From Liolophura sinensis (lineage: Eukaryota; Mollusca; Polyplacophora; Chitonida; Chitonidae): 64,000 nucleotides of DNA. A model generated the notes under the pieces. The model searched no databases, was not told the origin of the DNA, and saw only the letters and a list, made by a program, of their open reading frames with translations. Shown piece by piece: positions 34,776 through 56,005 of the stretch; within the stretch, counting starts at the first letter, position 1; every line of letters starts with the position of its first letter. The stretch lies in assembly GCF_032854445.1 (NCBI RefSeq), contig NC_088295.1, positions 21,439,385 through 21,503,384 of the forward strand, given 5' to 3'. Position numbers and translations under genes: made by a program.

Positions 34776-35028
34776 TCTTCTTGTGGCAGGGGCGAGTCCA
34801 TGCCGCCAAAGTACTAAATTATCATGCCGAATTACCAGACATGACACCCAACTCAGTCACAATATACTGCCTCAGTCCTGTTTCCTTGCTCTAGCCTCTC
34901 AATAATGATCGCCAAGCGAGTCAACAACAAGTACCATCTTGTTGACCCGATCATCTTGTTTGATCCGATCGGGGTTTGATCCCGGGTCTCCCGACTTTGA
35001 GAAGGACGCTCTAACCATTAACCATGGG
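34776..35028 (-). mobile_element. Second tRNA-derived SINE family, reverse orientation
   Basis: On the minus strand a tRNA-like head reads aatggttagagcgtccttct, then cgggagacccgggatcaaac (B-box-like). The 3' end reads tggactcgcccctgccacaa followed by gaagacac. It is related to 51104-51268 and distinct from the 9942-10239 family. Confidence 0.65.
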
Positions 35029-36686
35029 AATAGATATACCATACAATGATGTGACCCTGATTAACTATAGAACTTGGTTGGGTTATACCACTGTCTACAG
35101 ACAGGCGCTCTTATTTCAGTTGAATTTGTTTTTTAAATACTGCCTCTTCATAAACGGTTCATCGGCAAAGTATATAGGTTAATCAAGTTTTTAGAGAAAA
35201 TATTGTATTTCACACCAGATAACATATAATCGGAGGAAAAAACATTTCCACTGCAGGGGTGTGGAAATGACTGGAACACAGACGATTTCTGGTGACGAGA
35301 TCTCCGCATGTATATTTATTCACTGATTAAAACCCGATAGGAACATAAACAGAGAATGTGACATAAGTAATGATACACAACGATCTGTTCAGATTGCATA
35401 ATTTCAAACATATGCAATAAACAAATCATGTTGATTAAAGAATACTGCTTATTCATATATCCTGCTTAGCTCCGAGCAATGGCTGTTAATAGATTCATCT
35501 CAGAACTGCAAAGCGGTCTGTATACACTACAGTTGTTTGCGTTGATTTCTTATCTACTCTACGCTCTGTCGAAAGATCACAATTTTTCTGATACGAGTGA
35601 AAAGTGACATAATCCGTGTAAGACAATGAAGTCTCCCTACGAGCAAAACACCTTGTCAGACGAATAGAAATTTTCATTGGTCGAAGTAGATGTTAATGGT
35701 TGTAATGTTCACATAACTTACACAAAGTCAGCATTCCGACTTTGTCTCGCATGTGCAACGAAATAAAAACCACTTTAACAATAGGCGTCACGATAGCCCA
35801 CAAATGAACCACAGAAGTACATTGTATTCATATTTAAAACACAATATGTATCAATGAATGGTAAAGTCTGATCCGTTTTCACCTTTCCGCTTCATGCCAT
35901 CCCAGGAAGTTTACAGCAGCTTCTGAATTACGTTAATTAAGCATGTGTATCAGATTTGAGAGCTCTTTCAGCAGAGGTAGCAGAGGGAATGCTACTGGCA
36001 TGAAGAGAGAATGTGTTTCAGCTCATGATAATGAAACAGTTGTTGGTATGTGAAGACAGCTACACGGCTGTATAACTTCTCCCTGCATGGTGGACACCAG
36101 ACTAAATGACATGTAGGCCTATAGCGACTACATGTCGCTACACTACTTCAACTGACAGTGATTTAACGGCGTACTTCGTACAAACGCTAAGCACAGTTCT
36201 GCAGTAAAACAAGCGGTATTTGGGTTGAGACTATAGTTGAACCCAACCATAACTCTTTCGGATATGAAAGAACTTGGGATGGGATCAGTGCATGGCTTAA
36301 GCACGCCTAGGTCACTTTGGTGAGCCACAATTCTAAAAAGTAAAAAGTGAACATCCATCCTAACCATCAGAGTGCATTTATACATATAATATAACATGAA
36401 CTTATTTTCAATACTTGCCGTCACCAACATTCATCTTCATAGGAATAATGATTGCCCTGCTAGCTTAACCCATGGCTCCTGTTAGGTACAGAGAGTCCAG
36501 CTAGCTTGAGCTACACTAACTACATGTAAACTTTGTCACTGGTAAAACTGACGTAACGTGACTTTTGTTACATGCTACGACAAAACTGTCGCTTGTAGGG
36601 ATATGGTTTCATCGGCCAAATATAAAGGACAGTAACTGCTCCAATTTTCAGCTTCACAGCAACAACAACAACAACAAAACCATAAC

Positions 36687-36706
36687 CCCCCCCCCCCCCC
36701 CCCCCC
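36687..36706. repeat. Poly(C) run beside a (CAA)n run
   Basis: About 20 consecutive C after a short caacaacaaca stretch. Length in such runs is unreliable. Confidence 0.85.
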
Positions 36707-38669
36707 ACATCTGCGAGTTTTAATTGCAATTTACAGGAATCCTATACATTGCATGAAAATATAAAACCAGATACTTCTTCAGCAGGCAAAACAACATTTC
36801 TAACTGATATCTTGTTTTTGGTTTTGTTTTGTTTTTTTTTTTGCTTGTTTTTTTTTTCAATATTTAAAAATATTTTAAAACATGCATATCATATACATTT
36901 TCAAGGAAATCCAATAATCGGTTCTGGGGAAGAAAAATTGCCTAAATCCATACTTCTCAAATAGTTGTTGAGTGCATAAACTTTTATATCCCAGCAGGTA
37001 GTCCAAGCGATTTGAGCTGTGTCAAAAGCTAACAGCTGTGTTACACTGTTTTCTCGTCAAAGAGCTAAAACGATCTTTAAGAGAAGAAAAAAATCATCTT
37101 AGCAAAAAAAAAAAAAAATTGGCTTCCAGCTTTCGGTGCGATTTCAATAGGAGACCAGTACTTTAACCTGCACGACCCGTAATAATCGAAACTATTTCAA
37201 TATGTTTCCCCCAGGTTAACCTATATGGACCATTTATAGTAATTAATTAATAGTACGACAACAATAGTCTTTCAAGCCTTTTTGGTTTGGAAGCCTAATA
37301 AACCGTTTAGAAACAATATGATTTCCAACCTCTCACCTTGAAAGCCTAATAATGTTGCTGTCAGGCTGACAGCGATGGCATGGGATCAGCAAGTATATCA
37401 TGCGGCGGTAAACTATGGAACTGTTACCAGACATAAAACGTAACAAAAACTGAGAAGAAAAACAGGCGGCTAATGCGTCATAAGCTGGATTCGAACTCTG
37501 ACATGGTTGACTGGCGTGATGAGCAATGCAAATATAAATATAACGCCGACTATATAGTATATCATATATTTGATAAAAGCCCAGAAGGAGGACGCAACAG
37601 CCAGTTAAAACCTACACAGACGTTTTCCTTTCACTTTTGTCTCTCATAATTACATAATAAAAGTCTAGTTTTCATTATTAAAAAATGAATAAAATTATGT
37701 GTAAAATGATTTTGTGTATAAAAGAATGTTTTCTTAAAAAAAAAATGATGGACAAACCTTTATAAACTGCTTGGTATTACTCCGTATAACAAGTATGTAC
37801 ATGTAGAAAACAGAATGAATTCAAATGAGATTGCATGGCACAAATAAGCAACCGTAGTTAACTAATTAAAGACATGTATTTACTTCATTGGTGTTTAAAT
37901 AAAGCCGTATAGCTTCGAATCATTCACTCTATATGTATAACAATGGCCAGGTTTGTGGATGATGACAATTGGATACCCGGGAGTAAACCACAGCCAAACC
38001 AGCAAGAGCGTGACACACGCGAATTCATAATCGTTGACATGGCCAAAGTTGGCTCATTTAGCCAGCCAGGGTCGTGCACCGACGGAGAACGACTGACTAG
38101 TAGTTTGCTTCGTTGCTTACGGCTTCAGTTTAACTAAATGGCATCCAATCCTTTTCTCTCCGCTATACATACTAAATCGGACACTATAACGCGGCGCGCG
38201 TGGTTAATATTTTGCAATAGAGCCGATTAAGGGACTCAACTGACATTGACCTGGCTCTTTAGTTTTGTTTAGTCAGTGTTTGAACTGAACTTGGCAATGC
38301 CTTCCACGAACGTGTATGTATCCATATACTTATAGCCGGGCAAAAATAACTGACTGAAGTGGATACAGTGGTTTCAGTCAGAAGGTGTCAATAGAATAGC
38401 AGATGATTTTATTACGTTGTTCACTTCAATGTATAGGCCTCTAGACCTACATGTCATACAACTGCCAGGCCCACGATATGACACTTAGAGTCGATGGTAT
38501 TTCCTGCATGGGCCGCAGCTAACCTGACCGATGAAATCTCACGTTCGATCGGCTGCTACTTTAAGTCAGGATGTTTGCCATAACCACTTGGAAAAGTCCG
38601 TTCCAACCGTAAATTTTAACATTTATAGAGTACGTACAGCATTAAGCTTAAAGTAAAAGACCTAATCCC

Positions 38670-38901
38670 GACACTAAATATTGGAATCATTCTCTTTACC
38701 ATGAGTAAAAGATTACCGAAATAAAGTTCCCAAAAATCCCTTCCTTCTCGTGAACATCAGGAAAAAGGGTGATTTGACGTCAGCGTTCCAAGACATCGTC
38801 AGTATGGCTCATAAAGTCCACCATAGTATTCAAATATTTGAATGCCTTTCAACACTCTTTATAAAATTAAAAAAAATAATTGGAAGTATTTTTACGCATA
38901 G
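38670..38901. repeat. Uncharacterised dispersed repeat, copy 1
   Basis: Aligns directly with 58959-59193 over about 235 bp at roughly 85%, for example gtattcaaatatttgaatgc and gcctttcaacactct. It has no terminal features I recognise. Confidence 0.88.
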
Positions 38902-40336
38902 ATCCCAGCTGTGTGTATGATGAATCTTATTTCATATTGTTGCTTTCTTTTATTATAAGCACCATTCACAGGCATCCAACTGAAAAATAATATAGGCCTA
39001 CTATATTACAAGAGGGAAATATTCTATGAATGAGCAAAGCCATAATATTTAATATACCAGTAGATAAACACTTGGTAAATGAGACATCTCAGGAAGGAAG
39101 GTATAAGAACTAATCTTCGTGGCGATTAAATCAGTGTAATGTACTGAAACTGACAAGTTTGAACGCAAATTTCGAAGTGCAGCCCAACCAGCTTCACGTG
39201 CTCGTCAATCGTTCTGTAAGCAAGCCAACGAACGATAACTCTCATACAATAGTGAATTAAGGCAGATATGCTGTGTTTATCTACCATCGACCACAACTTC
39301 TCATGAACCGCTTGAAATGCATTGCTAATCTAAGGATGCTTTTCCCACAATGTTAACTTGAAGTGATTAATTGATTGAGGATTCTTACGCAGACAAATAT
39401 GGGGCCTACATCAGGCAACACATAACGAACATTGGCGTATACCTTTAACTAATATACCATAAAAAAACAACAAAATAAATCAACAATTTTTCAGCGGTAC
39501 TGGCAATGTTTTATCATGAAAAGGCAAATCAATGTTTTTTTATCAGTTTGCCGTTACATTACAAACGTCACATTAGTGACCATAACAACATCAATTCCAA
39601 AAAGATATATCGAGATTCACACTTCAGCACTGATAAGCCTATTGTTCACTTATGCCTCTTTGAATGCAGGAGGTCATGTTTTGTAAGTGACGATCTGTTG
39701 CAGGATGGTAGGCTTACATCATTGTACAATATCTCCATGTTGGGTATTTGAACAGTTGCAATCAAAGTGCAACTGAGATACATCCATAATATTTTGATTA
39801 TCGATGGCTTATATTAAAACTAGCATAGTAGGCCTACATTATTTACATACTAATTTAATTCATTTGCCTCATTCATTGTAATTCTTTCCATCCTTGTTGA
39901 AAACTGTTTACTGCTTATCTTTGCCTGAATTTGTGCTAATTTTTTACCCTGTGTACTTTCTTAGATCTTGTACTTTGTGTTGCAAGTTGTTTTGAAAATT
40001 GGTCTTACAATCATCGACCAAAATGTCTATTTTGGTCAATGTCTGGTATACACCCCTTTGATTTGGCACTTACATCCCAAGACTATTAGGCTGGAACAGC
40101 TATTGCTTATTTCCTTCAATGTATGCATACATTGCTTATTTCCTTCCTATGTGTAGAGGAGAAAGCCTAGAAGGTGATCATTAAAGCATTTTCTCTTACA
40201 GAAACAAACAATAAAATAAACAACACAAAACATTGTAAAGAATTCTGTACATGTATTTAAGAGACAACACAACAAAGCGTAGATTCTTAACAAGTATATA
40301 ACAGTTCATACAGATTCTGACACACAGCTCAAATAC

Positions 40337-40341
<5 letters not shown>

Positions 40342-40383
<42 letters not shown>
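40342..40383. repeat. Microsatellite (TA)n
   Basis: About 21 uninterrupted TA units. Confidence 0.97.
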
Positions 40384-40387
<4 letters not shown>

Positions 40388-43300
40388 TATTATATATCTG
40401 TGACACACTACCAATGATAGCCATAACTGGATCATAACAGCTTCTTGTAACAAACATTATTTGTGGGTTCCAGTACACACAGAAACAATGTACATTCAGT
40501 TTGCTAATAAATGGTAGTCTAAAAATTGTGCGAATGATTAACAGCTTCCCATAGTATTTATATGGTTTAACAGTTCCATAACAATGCAGGTAATTTTTAA
40601 CAAATTTCAAATGGAGCAAAAATATAATAGATGTGTATATTTGATGCTGGCATACTACATTGTGAATATCATGCAATTCCTGTTCACACTGAACAACAAG
40701 TCTGCAAAGAACAATAATGTAGCACATACATTTCAGTGGATTTACCTTTGAGATCCATTCAAAGTAAAGATTTGATGAAAACCATAGCTAAGAATTTTGT
40801 CATCTTACACAAACAGGAAATGATTTAAGTAACAATGAATGTAATGAACAAAGGGTTATATTCTAATGTAGAATGAATTCCAAATTGTGACTAATAGAAG
40901 TGATTGATAATGCTTTAGGTAGGCAACATGTACAGATAAATATGTAGCAAGATCACTGACAATAGGCTTTTATGTGGAAGCTCGTCTTCAATAACAGTTG
41001 GTTAGATTCTGCTCATAGTTCAACATATTAACAGGTAGAAAAATAGGAGTATGATCACCTTTATCAATGACTACAAAAATCTGATCTATCTACATTTTTG
41101 AACAGAAACAATGGCTGACTATACATATCACACTCGCAGGATTCAGCAATCCCACAAGCTGAGATAGACCACAGTCACTTAACACAATGGACCTTTCTAC
41201 CCCCATGAGCTATGGGGCCACAGATACACATGGGTTCACATCAAAAGGTATTGCCAAGAAGGCAACTACATGCAATAACATACCGGGATGATCACAATGA
41301 GCACTACCAGTTCATAATAATTTGAAAGGGACAGCTTGTGTCCATTTAATGAAAGATATCATATTCAATGCTTTAAGACTAAACAGGCTGCTTTATGAAA
41401 CAAGTATGTCTTTTGTAATTCTTGTACAAAGCAATTCTGGGTTTAATATAACAAACAAAATTGCTTACCAAAAATGTAAACATTAGTTATCAGAAAGTTA
41501 AGTACTTCTGAGGTGAGGACGGTAATTCCATTTAAAAATTCTGTTCACATAAAGAACACACAAGTACATTTCTTAGGAAATGGAATGGATAATTGAGTGC
41601 ACCCAGTGTGTAACTTGAACAACCGTGCCCTGCACACCTTGTACCCCATGCCACATTCTAATCTGTTTCACTTAAACACAAATTGTTAACAATGATTCAA
41701 ATATACACTGTATATGGATGAGGGCAACACATAAACCCCTATTTTGTAGTCCTGTATATCAAAGTATATCAATGTATGCACAGAATAGCTTTAAATAGCT
41801 TTGAACAAGTGACTTCAGAACACAACAACAGATCTAATGTTCACTTAATACATGTAACAATGCACCTAAGTAGGAGGTTTTACAGAAAGAAGATATTTCT
41901 TGCTGTGAACAGATACAAGCTCTATTATTTTGACTCATCAATCTTTAGCCAGTAAAATTACTACTCGTAATATTTTGAAACGATTTGGGAACAATTGCTA
42001 AGTTGAAGGAGAAAGAGTCCTCATACCGCCTGACACACATTTGTTTGCCTTGGCAACTTTGACCTTGTTCTTCCAGGATTTAAGAGTGCACTGAACATAT
42101 TAGCAGACCTGTGACTTGTTGTGTACTATTGTACATTTACCAGGTGTCTGGTGTAATTGCTGTTATATTAGAACAGCATTTCAATGATTTTTTACTGCCC
42201 ACTGTCTTCAGGCACAAATGTGCTACCACAGGTATGACATAGATGAGCCTGCTCTTACACAGGATTTCACAATAAAACCACAGTAGCCAACTCAACTGAG
42301 GCACTAGGAATCTCAGTAACGCCGAGGAAGAATCAAACTATGGTTAATGTGAGCTGCTTGACAGGATGCAGGAGTGAGGACAGGATCTGTGTGAACAGGT
42401 AACTGAACTTTGGGATGCATATCCATATATGAATATATGAACACATATGAATTCCAAAGACTGAAGTGATGGTAAGTCACTTTTCATCATGGATAATGAA
42501 TATTGTCAATCAGACTGGTGCCTTGTGATAGGCTTAACAAGATACCTGTATAGATTACACCTACACCCAACTGATCACTGAAAGCACAGGATTTCTTCTA
42601 CAGATTCAAAATATAACCAGTACATTTGCTTTTATTTACAAACTAATTAAAAAAAGAAGCAAACAAAAAAAGAAAAAAACACTGCTTGAAAATCAAACAA
42701 TTGACAAATGGTAAAAAGTATTTCACCAGACTTTAAATGTATAAACAAATGATGCTACCTGTACTGACGAATGCCTGTTCAATGAGCTTAACACCTAAAA
42801 TTTAAAAGCTAGAACTTCACATTTAATAACACAGTAATCATAAGGTATGCAAGAGGAGATGATGTTTATACAGTGACATTTCAACAGAAAGACCTAAGCT
42901 TTTATAACTGTGACTGGTTGGAACTTGATTCAACTCAATTTTTAGGATTGAGTTATTCTTTTACATACACAAGGATCTGTGAATTATAATTTCTGTGACA
43001 TGCATATGCAGGTAGCTTCATAGATCTGACAAGTCACTCTTGAAAAAGAGTAATGCTGCAGAATAAATTAGGCCAGCAGCTGGAGTAATAATGGTAGCAA
43101 GTACACTATTTACATACACTGAGAGTGAAATAGATGTAAATAGCATGGTTCCTCAGGTTGAATTTTAAAATACTGTTACATACCTGTGCAATGACTGTTG
43201 TATATTGTGAATGAGCTATATTTACAGGTATATATGAATGAAAATGGAAAATGAGGATGAAAGATGGATGCTGATGGGCTATGCAAATCTCTCCTCAATC

Positions 43301-44604
43301 GCTGCCTCACTTGAATACAAATGTACCAGAACATTCATTGTCATTAAAACCAAATCCCATGTGATCTGCACTTAGAGCAATGTGACACTCATCTCTGGTT
43401 AAGCAAGAATGGCTGTTCTCTGGTGAGTAGAACTACTGAAAGTTATAAAGCTTTACAGCTGCAGTCTGAGCAGATTTTTATTTGAAAGCCAAAAAGAATG
43501 ATGTTAGTTCATTGGTTGGTGGTAATATCAGTGTCCTATGTGATGCAAATCATAGCAGGTTTCCAGAAATTACCTGAATTAGCTTGTAAACAGTTGGCAT
43601 GTTCAATCATTGTTTGTACAGAGCTTTACATGTAAGAGCTGACCTCAAACAGATTGCAGAGGAGCAAATATAGAAACAGTTCAATCAATCCCAACAAAAT
43701 CTGCCTGTTCAAACCTATGTGGTCATGATTAGACATGCAGTATAGCATCTAAAAAGCAAATCAATTCGTATGACATGGAGACGATTAGAACAATTCTCAC
43801 AATTTTATCAATGCCCTATAAGTTTTACATGCAAATGAGTCAATGAGGCTGAGTAAAGACTGTTCATACTTCACCATTTAAAGAGTTCGATTTTGAAAGA
43901 ATTTGACATTTCCTCTATAGACCAAACAAAAACATCCAGACCTGTGTACTGCTGCTTGCGATGAAATGTGAGTATCTGAAGTTATCTCCCCTGGTGAGCT
44001 CATGTGCCAGAAAACAATTTTAAAAGATAATCAAGGCAAAACAGATGTACTTCACAAATATGTGTATATATCTGAAGCTTTGAGAGACTAGGCAGCACTG
44101 TCAAGAGGAAAACAACAACCTCTAAAACTGCAATGAAGTGTGATGTGTAGGCCTACTGTTTGTTGTACAATGCGTTATGAAAAATAACTTCATCACTAAA
44201 TCAAATTTTAGAAATTATTTTCCTATACAAGCACACTATGACACATACATTAAATTCAGTGTCTATAATTAAAATATGGTTTAAACCGACAATTGTCACA
44301 TTAACCTTAAAACACTTGTACCAGTCTGAGCAAGCAAAAACAATGCCTGTGAAATAAAACCAGAGGTTGAATTCTCCAAGCACTTAATCAAATGATGAGG
44401 ACTGAGCATACAATGCTAATACATGTACAAGGGGGAGGACAAAAGACAGTGCAATCTGAACTATTTACATAATAAAGGAATTCTAAAAAATCTCCATACC
44501 ATTTAGTTTTGAGACCACTTTATGGAGCGCTGGTCTGGTTTAGTATCAGAGCACTAATAAAATAAATACACATGAAGCTGTGTGTCAGCGGAGTAGAGAC
44601 AGGT

Positions 44605-44835
44605 GTACACTCCAGTCATCCCAGCTACAGCAGAGTCATCAACTTCATCACATCTGCACCCAAGTCGATAACTATATCACATCCTCAACACCTGTCCAGT
44701 CCTCAATTTCATCACATCCTCCCATGAATCTTCTCAACTCCTGTCTAGTCATCAACTTCACCACATCCTAACATCAGCTGTGCAGAGACAGGGGTACACC
44801 CCAGTTCAGTCCTCAACTTCTTCGCATCCTCCCAT
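44605..44835. repeat. Degenerate tandem repeat in PTEN 3' UTR
   Basis: Loosely repeated words such as cagtcatcaacttcatcaca and cctcaacttcttcgcatcct over 230 bp just downstream of the PTEN stop. Confidence 0.6.
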
Positions 44836-44922
44836 CTGTGAGTTACACTATGAAGATATCTTTATGTAAAAATATACAGGTAGTGATTGTAGTCTGAAGT
44901 GGCCTAATGGGAAGAGCTGTTA

Positions 44923-52456
<7,534 letters not shown>

Positions 52457-53025
52457 TCAAACATTCTTCTCAAGACAATTTTACTTTGGTCACTTAGCCA
52501 AATAAATGTAATGTGTGATTATGTGTGAAAGGCAGTTTACTATTTCCAAATGGTATACATTTATTAATTTAACTGTCCTTAAAGCTGAAGAATGTAACGA
52601 ACTAAAAAAAATAACAGCCTTCCTGGTTGCTGTTACATATCTGAGGAAGATCTACACCATAATCCCGAAAGTTATGGATAAGGTGGCTACAATATGCAGG
52701 TGGAATCTTGGTTACACCATTTTTTCCCCTCACATTTCCCACAAAATAGTAGGTTTGAAATAGTGCATGTGAAAGGTAACCTGCAGATGTACTGTTATTA
52801 TCATATATGTGGCCCAGCAAGGCTGATGGATAGTTTAGCAGATGTTGACTTTTTTATTGTTATTCTTTTTTTTATTTTGAGGCCTATACACACAAATTTC
52901 TAAGCCTGAGTCCTGAAATCATGACCTTTATAAGAAAAGAGAAAACCAGTGTCAAAACTCACAGCTTTGAAACACCACTGTATCCATGTGGGTGTTTCAC
53001 AAACCCAGACCTTTAAAACCACTCA

Positions 53026-53100
53026 GAATTATATTTATTCATTTGATTTGACTGGTATTTTACATCGTTCTCAAGGATATTTCATTAGAATTATAGTCTA
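53026..53100 (-). repeat. Degraded SINE tail
   Basis: gatttgactggtattttaca, then gttctcaaggatatttcatt. Only the 3' part of the family is seen. Confidence 0.6.
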
Positions 53101-54716
53101 TGTCCTTGTACAGGTGCACATATAAACGTACATTATGTCAAGCATGGTTGTATTAAAAGAATGCAACATACATGTACATGTATACCATAGATTTCAGCTT
53201 CATCCCCATGATGTATTAAATTTATACATTCATCTAACACAACTTTGATTCTTCTCAAGTTATCTATACAGTATATCTCCACATATATGGATATACACAT
53301 GATTAAACTATGAAGCTGAATACAGATGATCAAATGACAATGTTGCGGTTGCAATAAGGGGCAACAATGTGGAGAGTAATGCTTCAACACAAGCTTTAAT
53401 TCACAATAAGATTAGGCTTTGTATTCCCTCATATTAAATAGCATGACACTTGCATTTTCCCCACATGTACATGTAATAAGTGGATACAGGGGAAGAAGTC
53501 TTATGGTTGTATTGCCCCATGGTATAAGTACATGTATCTAATCCCCCGACTCAGCCCAGCTCTAAAAATAGACCTGAGGATATAGGTCAGCGGGTCGTTG
53601 TCACAGTAACCACAAACCAGGTGATTTTAAGGATGACCTCTAGCCCTAGATTGTGCAATCTTAGCTTTCAGCAAATCAATAGAGCTATTCAGCCCAAGGG
53701 ACAAAGACAAGGCTGTAATACAATCCCTGTGCCATTTCAATAAGTTTGTAGACAATCTGGCAGAGTATGATCCTCTTCGTCATTTAAACCTAAAATGCCA
53801 CTGACGCACTCTGAGCACGGCCAAGGACAATGAAGAGCATTTTTCTCTCCTTTTTACTACTTTCCAAAGTTCTACTGCTTAGTTTGAAAGTGCACCACAC
53901 CCGGTAGTACAACACCTGAGATATAACAACCAATCTTCCAGACTTTATCAATCATAGGTATTTACAACAGGCCTAGATCAAGGACAATGGCCAAGGTTTT
54001 ATGAAACACTGAAACCTTAGAGACATTACAACAGATATGATCACACTGTCTGGGGGTGCCATTCTTTCAGTGAGACATACCATACTCACTGTGACAATTC
54101 TTTAGTATACAGATGCCAATGTGCTACAGAATACATACAACTTTATGCAGGTTATTACAAGCAGGCTGTGAAGTGTCCTTACATTTTAAGGAACAATCCA
54201 AGACACACAATGAAGATCTCACTCAAGCATGGAGAACCACAAAATTAACATTATCCTTAACAATCAATTATATGCCCATAAATACTAGTAATAATTATGT
54301 GACAACATGCATGACTGAGTTGGGTTATCCACTTATTTACACTCCAGTGACACTGCCCCCATGTTCATAGTGAGTCAGTTCCATAGAGCCACATACCTGA
54401 CCAGCTATGATAGTTAACAGTCATCTCACAAAATACATAATCATGCGGTGGCTTCTAGTCTATTGAGACACAATATGGAACATTCTCAAATTACATGTTA
54501 AGGAGAACACAATCTGCTAAACCAAGTCTCTTCACACGATGTCAAAAGTAACCACCAATACTATGCTTTTTACTCAACATGTTGAACAATTGTCCATCCA
54601 TTTTGACATCATATATTATTCATTTCACAGTTTCCTATGATCAGTTGGTACACATTTACCTACAAGTATTTCCATTTACTGAGTAAATGCACAAGTTACA
54701 GATATGTTGCATTAAA

Positions 54717-54718
<2 letters not shown>

Positions 54719-54757
<39 letters not shown>
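54719..54757. repeat. Microsatellite (AT)n
   Basis: About 19 AT units, just before a reversed SINE. Confidence 0.95.
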
Positions 54758-54761
<4 letters not shown>

Positions 54762-54765
54762 ATTG

Positions 54766-54911
54766 TAATTACTTATTTCATTGGTGTTTTACGCTGTACT
54801 AAAGAATATTTCACCTATATGACGGCGGCCAGTATTATGGTGGGTTGAAATCGGACAAAGCCCGGGGGAAACCCACGACCATCTGCAGGTTGTTGGCAGA
54901 CCTTCCCACGA
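54766..54911 (-). mobile_element. SINE, reverse orientation, 5'-truncated
   Basis: ttggtgttttacgctgtact, gacggcggccagtattatgg and gcccgggggaaacccacgac, ending at cttcccacg. Confidence 0.88.
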
Positions 54912-55169
54912 ATTTTTGAAATTGTAAATTTTCACTTACTTTATATTAAGTTTAAAGGATACACTTGGTTTTTATTTCTTAACACTTAGTATATGATGTG
55001 GCCTAACAATATAAAGCTGCAAAACAGTTTATTAGCTTTCTTCTGGAGGCGTAAAAATTGCTTCCAACTACAGTTTTCCTGAGGCCACTATGGTCAGACC
55101 AGATATTAAGTAGCCTGCTGTGGGGGCTTCAATAGTGATAGCTGTCAAAATATCTTTGTTTGGTGATGG

Positions 55170-55201
55170 TGGGAGGGAAGGGGGGGGGGGAATGGGGGGC
55201 C
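55170..55201 (+). repeat. G-rich run, possible quadruplex former
   Basis: gggagggaagggggggggg followed by gaatggggggc gives at least four G-runs in 32 bp. Homopolymer length may be inexact. Confidence 0.4.
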
Positions 55202-55917
55202 CCTTAATTGGTTATGCATTCCTAGTATGTTTTATTGGTGACATAATTTCTGAATATTTCCAACCATCAATAAACAATTTGCATAAAATATAGCGGTTAT
55301 GTAGAAATATAAAATATGGCTCAATAATCACGTTTCTGTATTCTTTAAAACCATACTCTGCGTTTACTTTTTATGTATTTTTAGGTCAATATTTATGTTG
55401 CAAACTCAACCAGATAAGCTCTTTGAAGTGGTGCATATCTCCAGTTATCATTTACATGACTGATCACATAAATATCATTCTGGGAACCCTAAAACCATGT
55501 ATGAAGTGCAAACATGCACACCATCTTGATAGAACAAAAGTGGTTGTCAACAAATGTCAGATTACCGAAACCACCAGACTATTGTGACAAATGAAGGCTC
55601 ACAAAACACTGAAAGCAGGAAAAGCATTTCCCTGTCCAAGGCAGAAATTGCAACAGCACCTTGTAAAAAATGTGACACAAAATTGCTACCTTCAATATTG
55701 TCTGTCCCACGGTTAGTGCAAAACATTTCAGTCAAAAGGACTAGAAGACTAGAGAAATGTGGGTAATGACCATTATTAACTATGCATGCATTGTGGAAAT
55801 ATTTCAACAATAACACCAAATAAATTCTCAAAGTCCTTAAATATTCATCTTAACTGGATGCATGTTTTTAACTTGTTAAACATGCTCTCTGAGTAATCAA
55901 CTCCTACCTAACTTGTT

Positions 55918-56005
55918 TTATTTATGTATTTATATGTTTTTGTTTTACACCATACTCAGAAATGTTTTAGTTACATGACAGCAATCAGCATTATGATAGG
56001 GAATC
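55918..56005 (-). repeat. Degraded SINE tail
   Basis: tttgttttacaccatactca, then agcaatcagcattatgatag; a diverged 3' fragment in reverse. Confidence 0.6.

Larger units (their letters stand above)
35029..44580. other. Intergenic DNA and probable PTEN 3' UTR
   Basis: No coding exon is supported. The part nearest PTEN (about 40.2-44.9 kb) is unusually free of SINEs and may be largely 3' UTR, since vertebrate PTEN 3' UTRs run to several kb. Minus-strand AATAAA words occur near 43476 and 42631, but I cannot choose between them. Confidence 0.35.

Noticed and set aside
37943-38137. 64-codon frame starting MARFVDDDNW
   Set aside because: No family resemblance, no splice or poly(A) support, no repeat relation; kept only as a note.
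40200-44900. Separate plus-strand gene in the SINE-poor stretch
   Set aside because: No exon with splice signals or protein-like translation was found; a PTEN 3' UTR explains it more simply.
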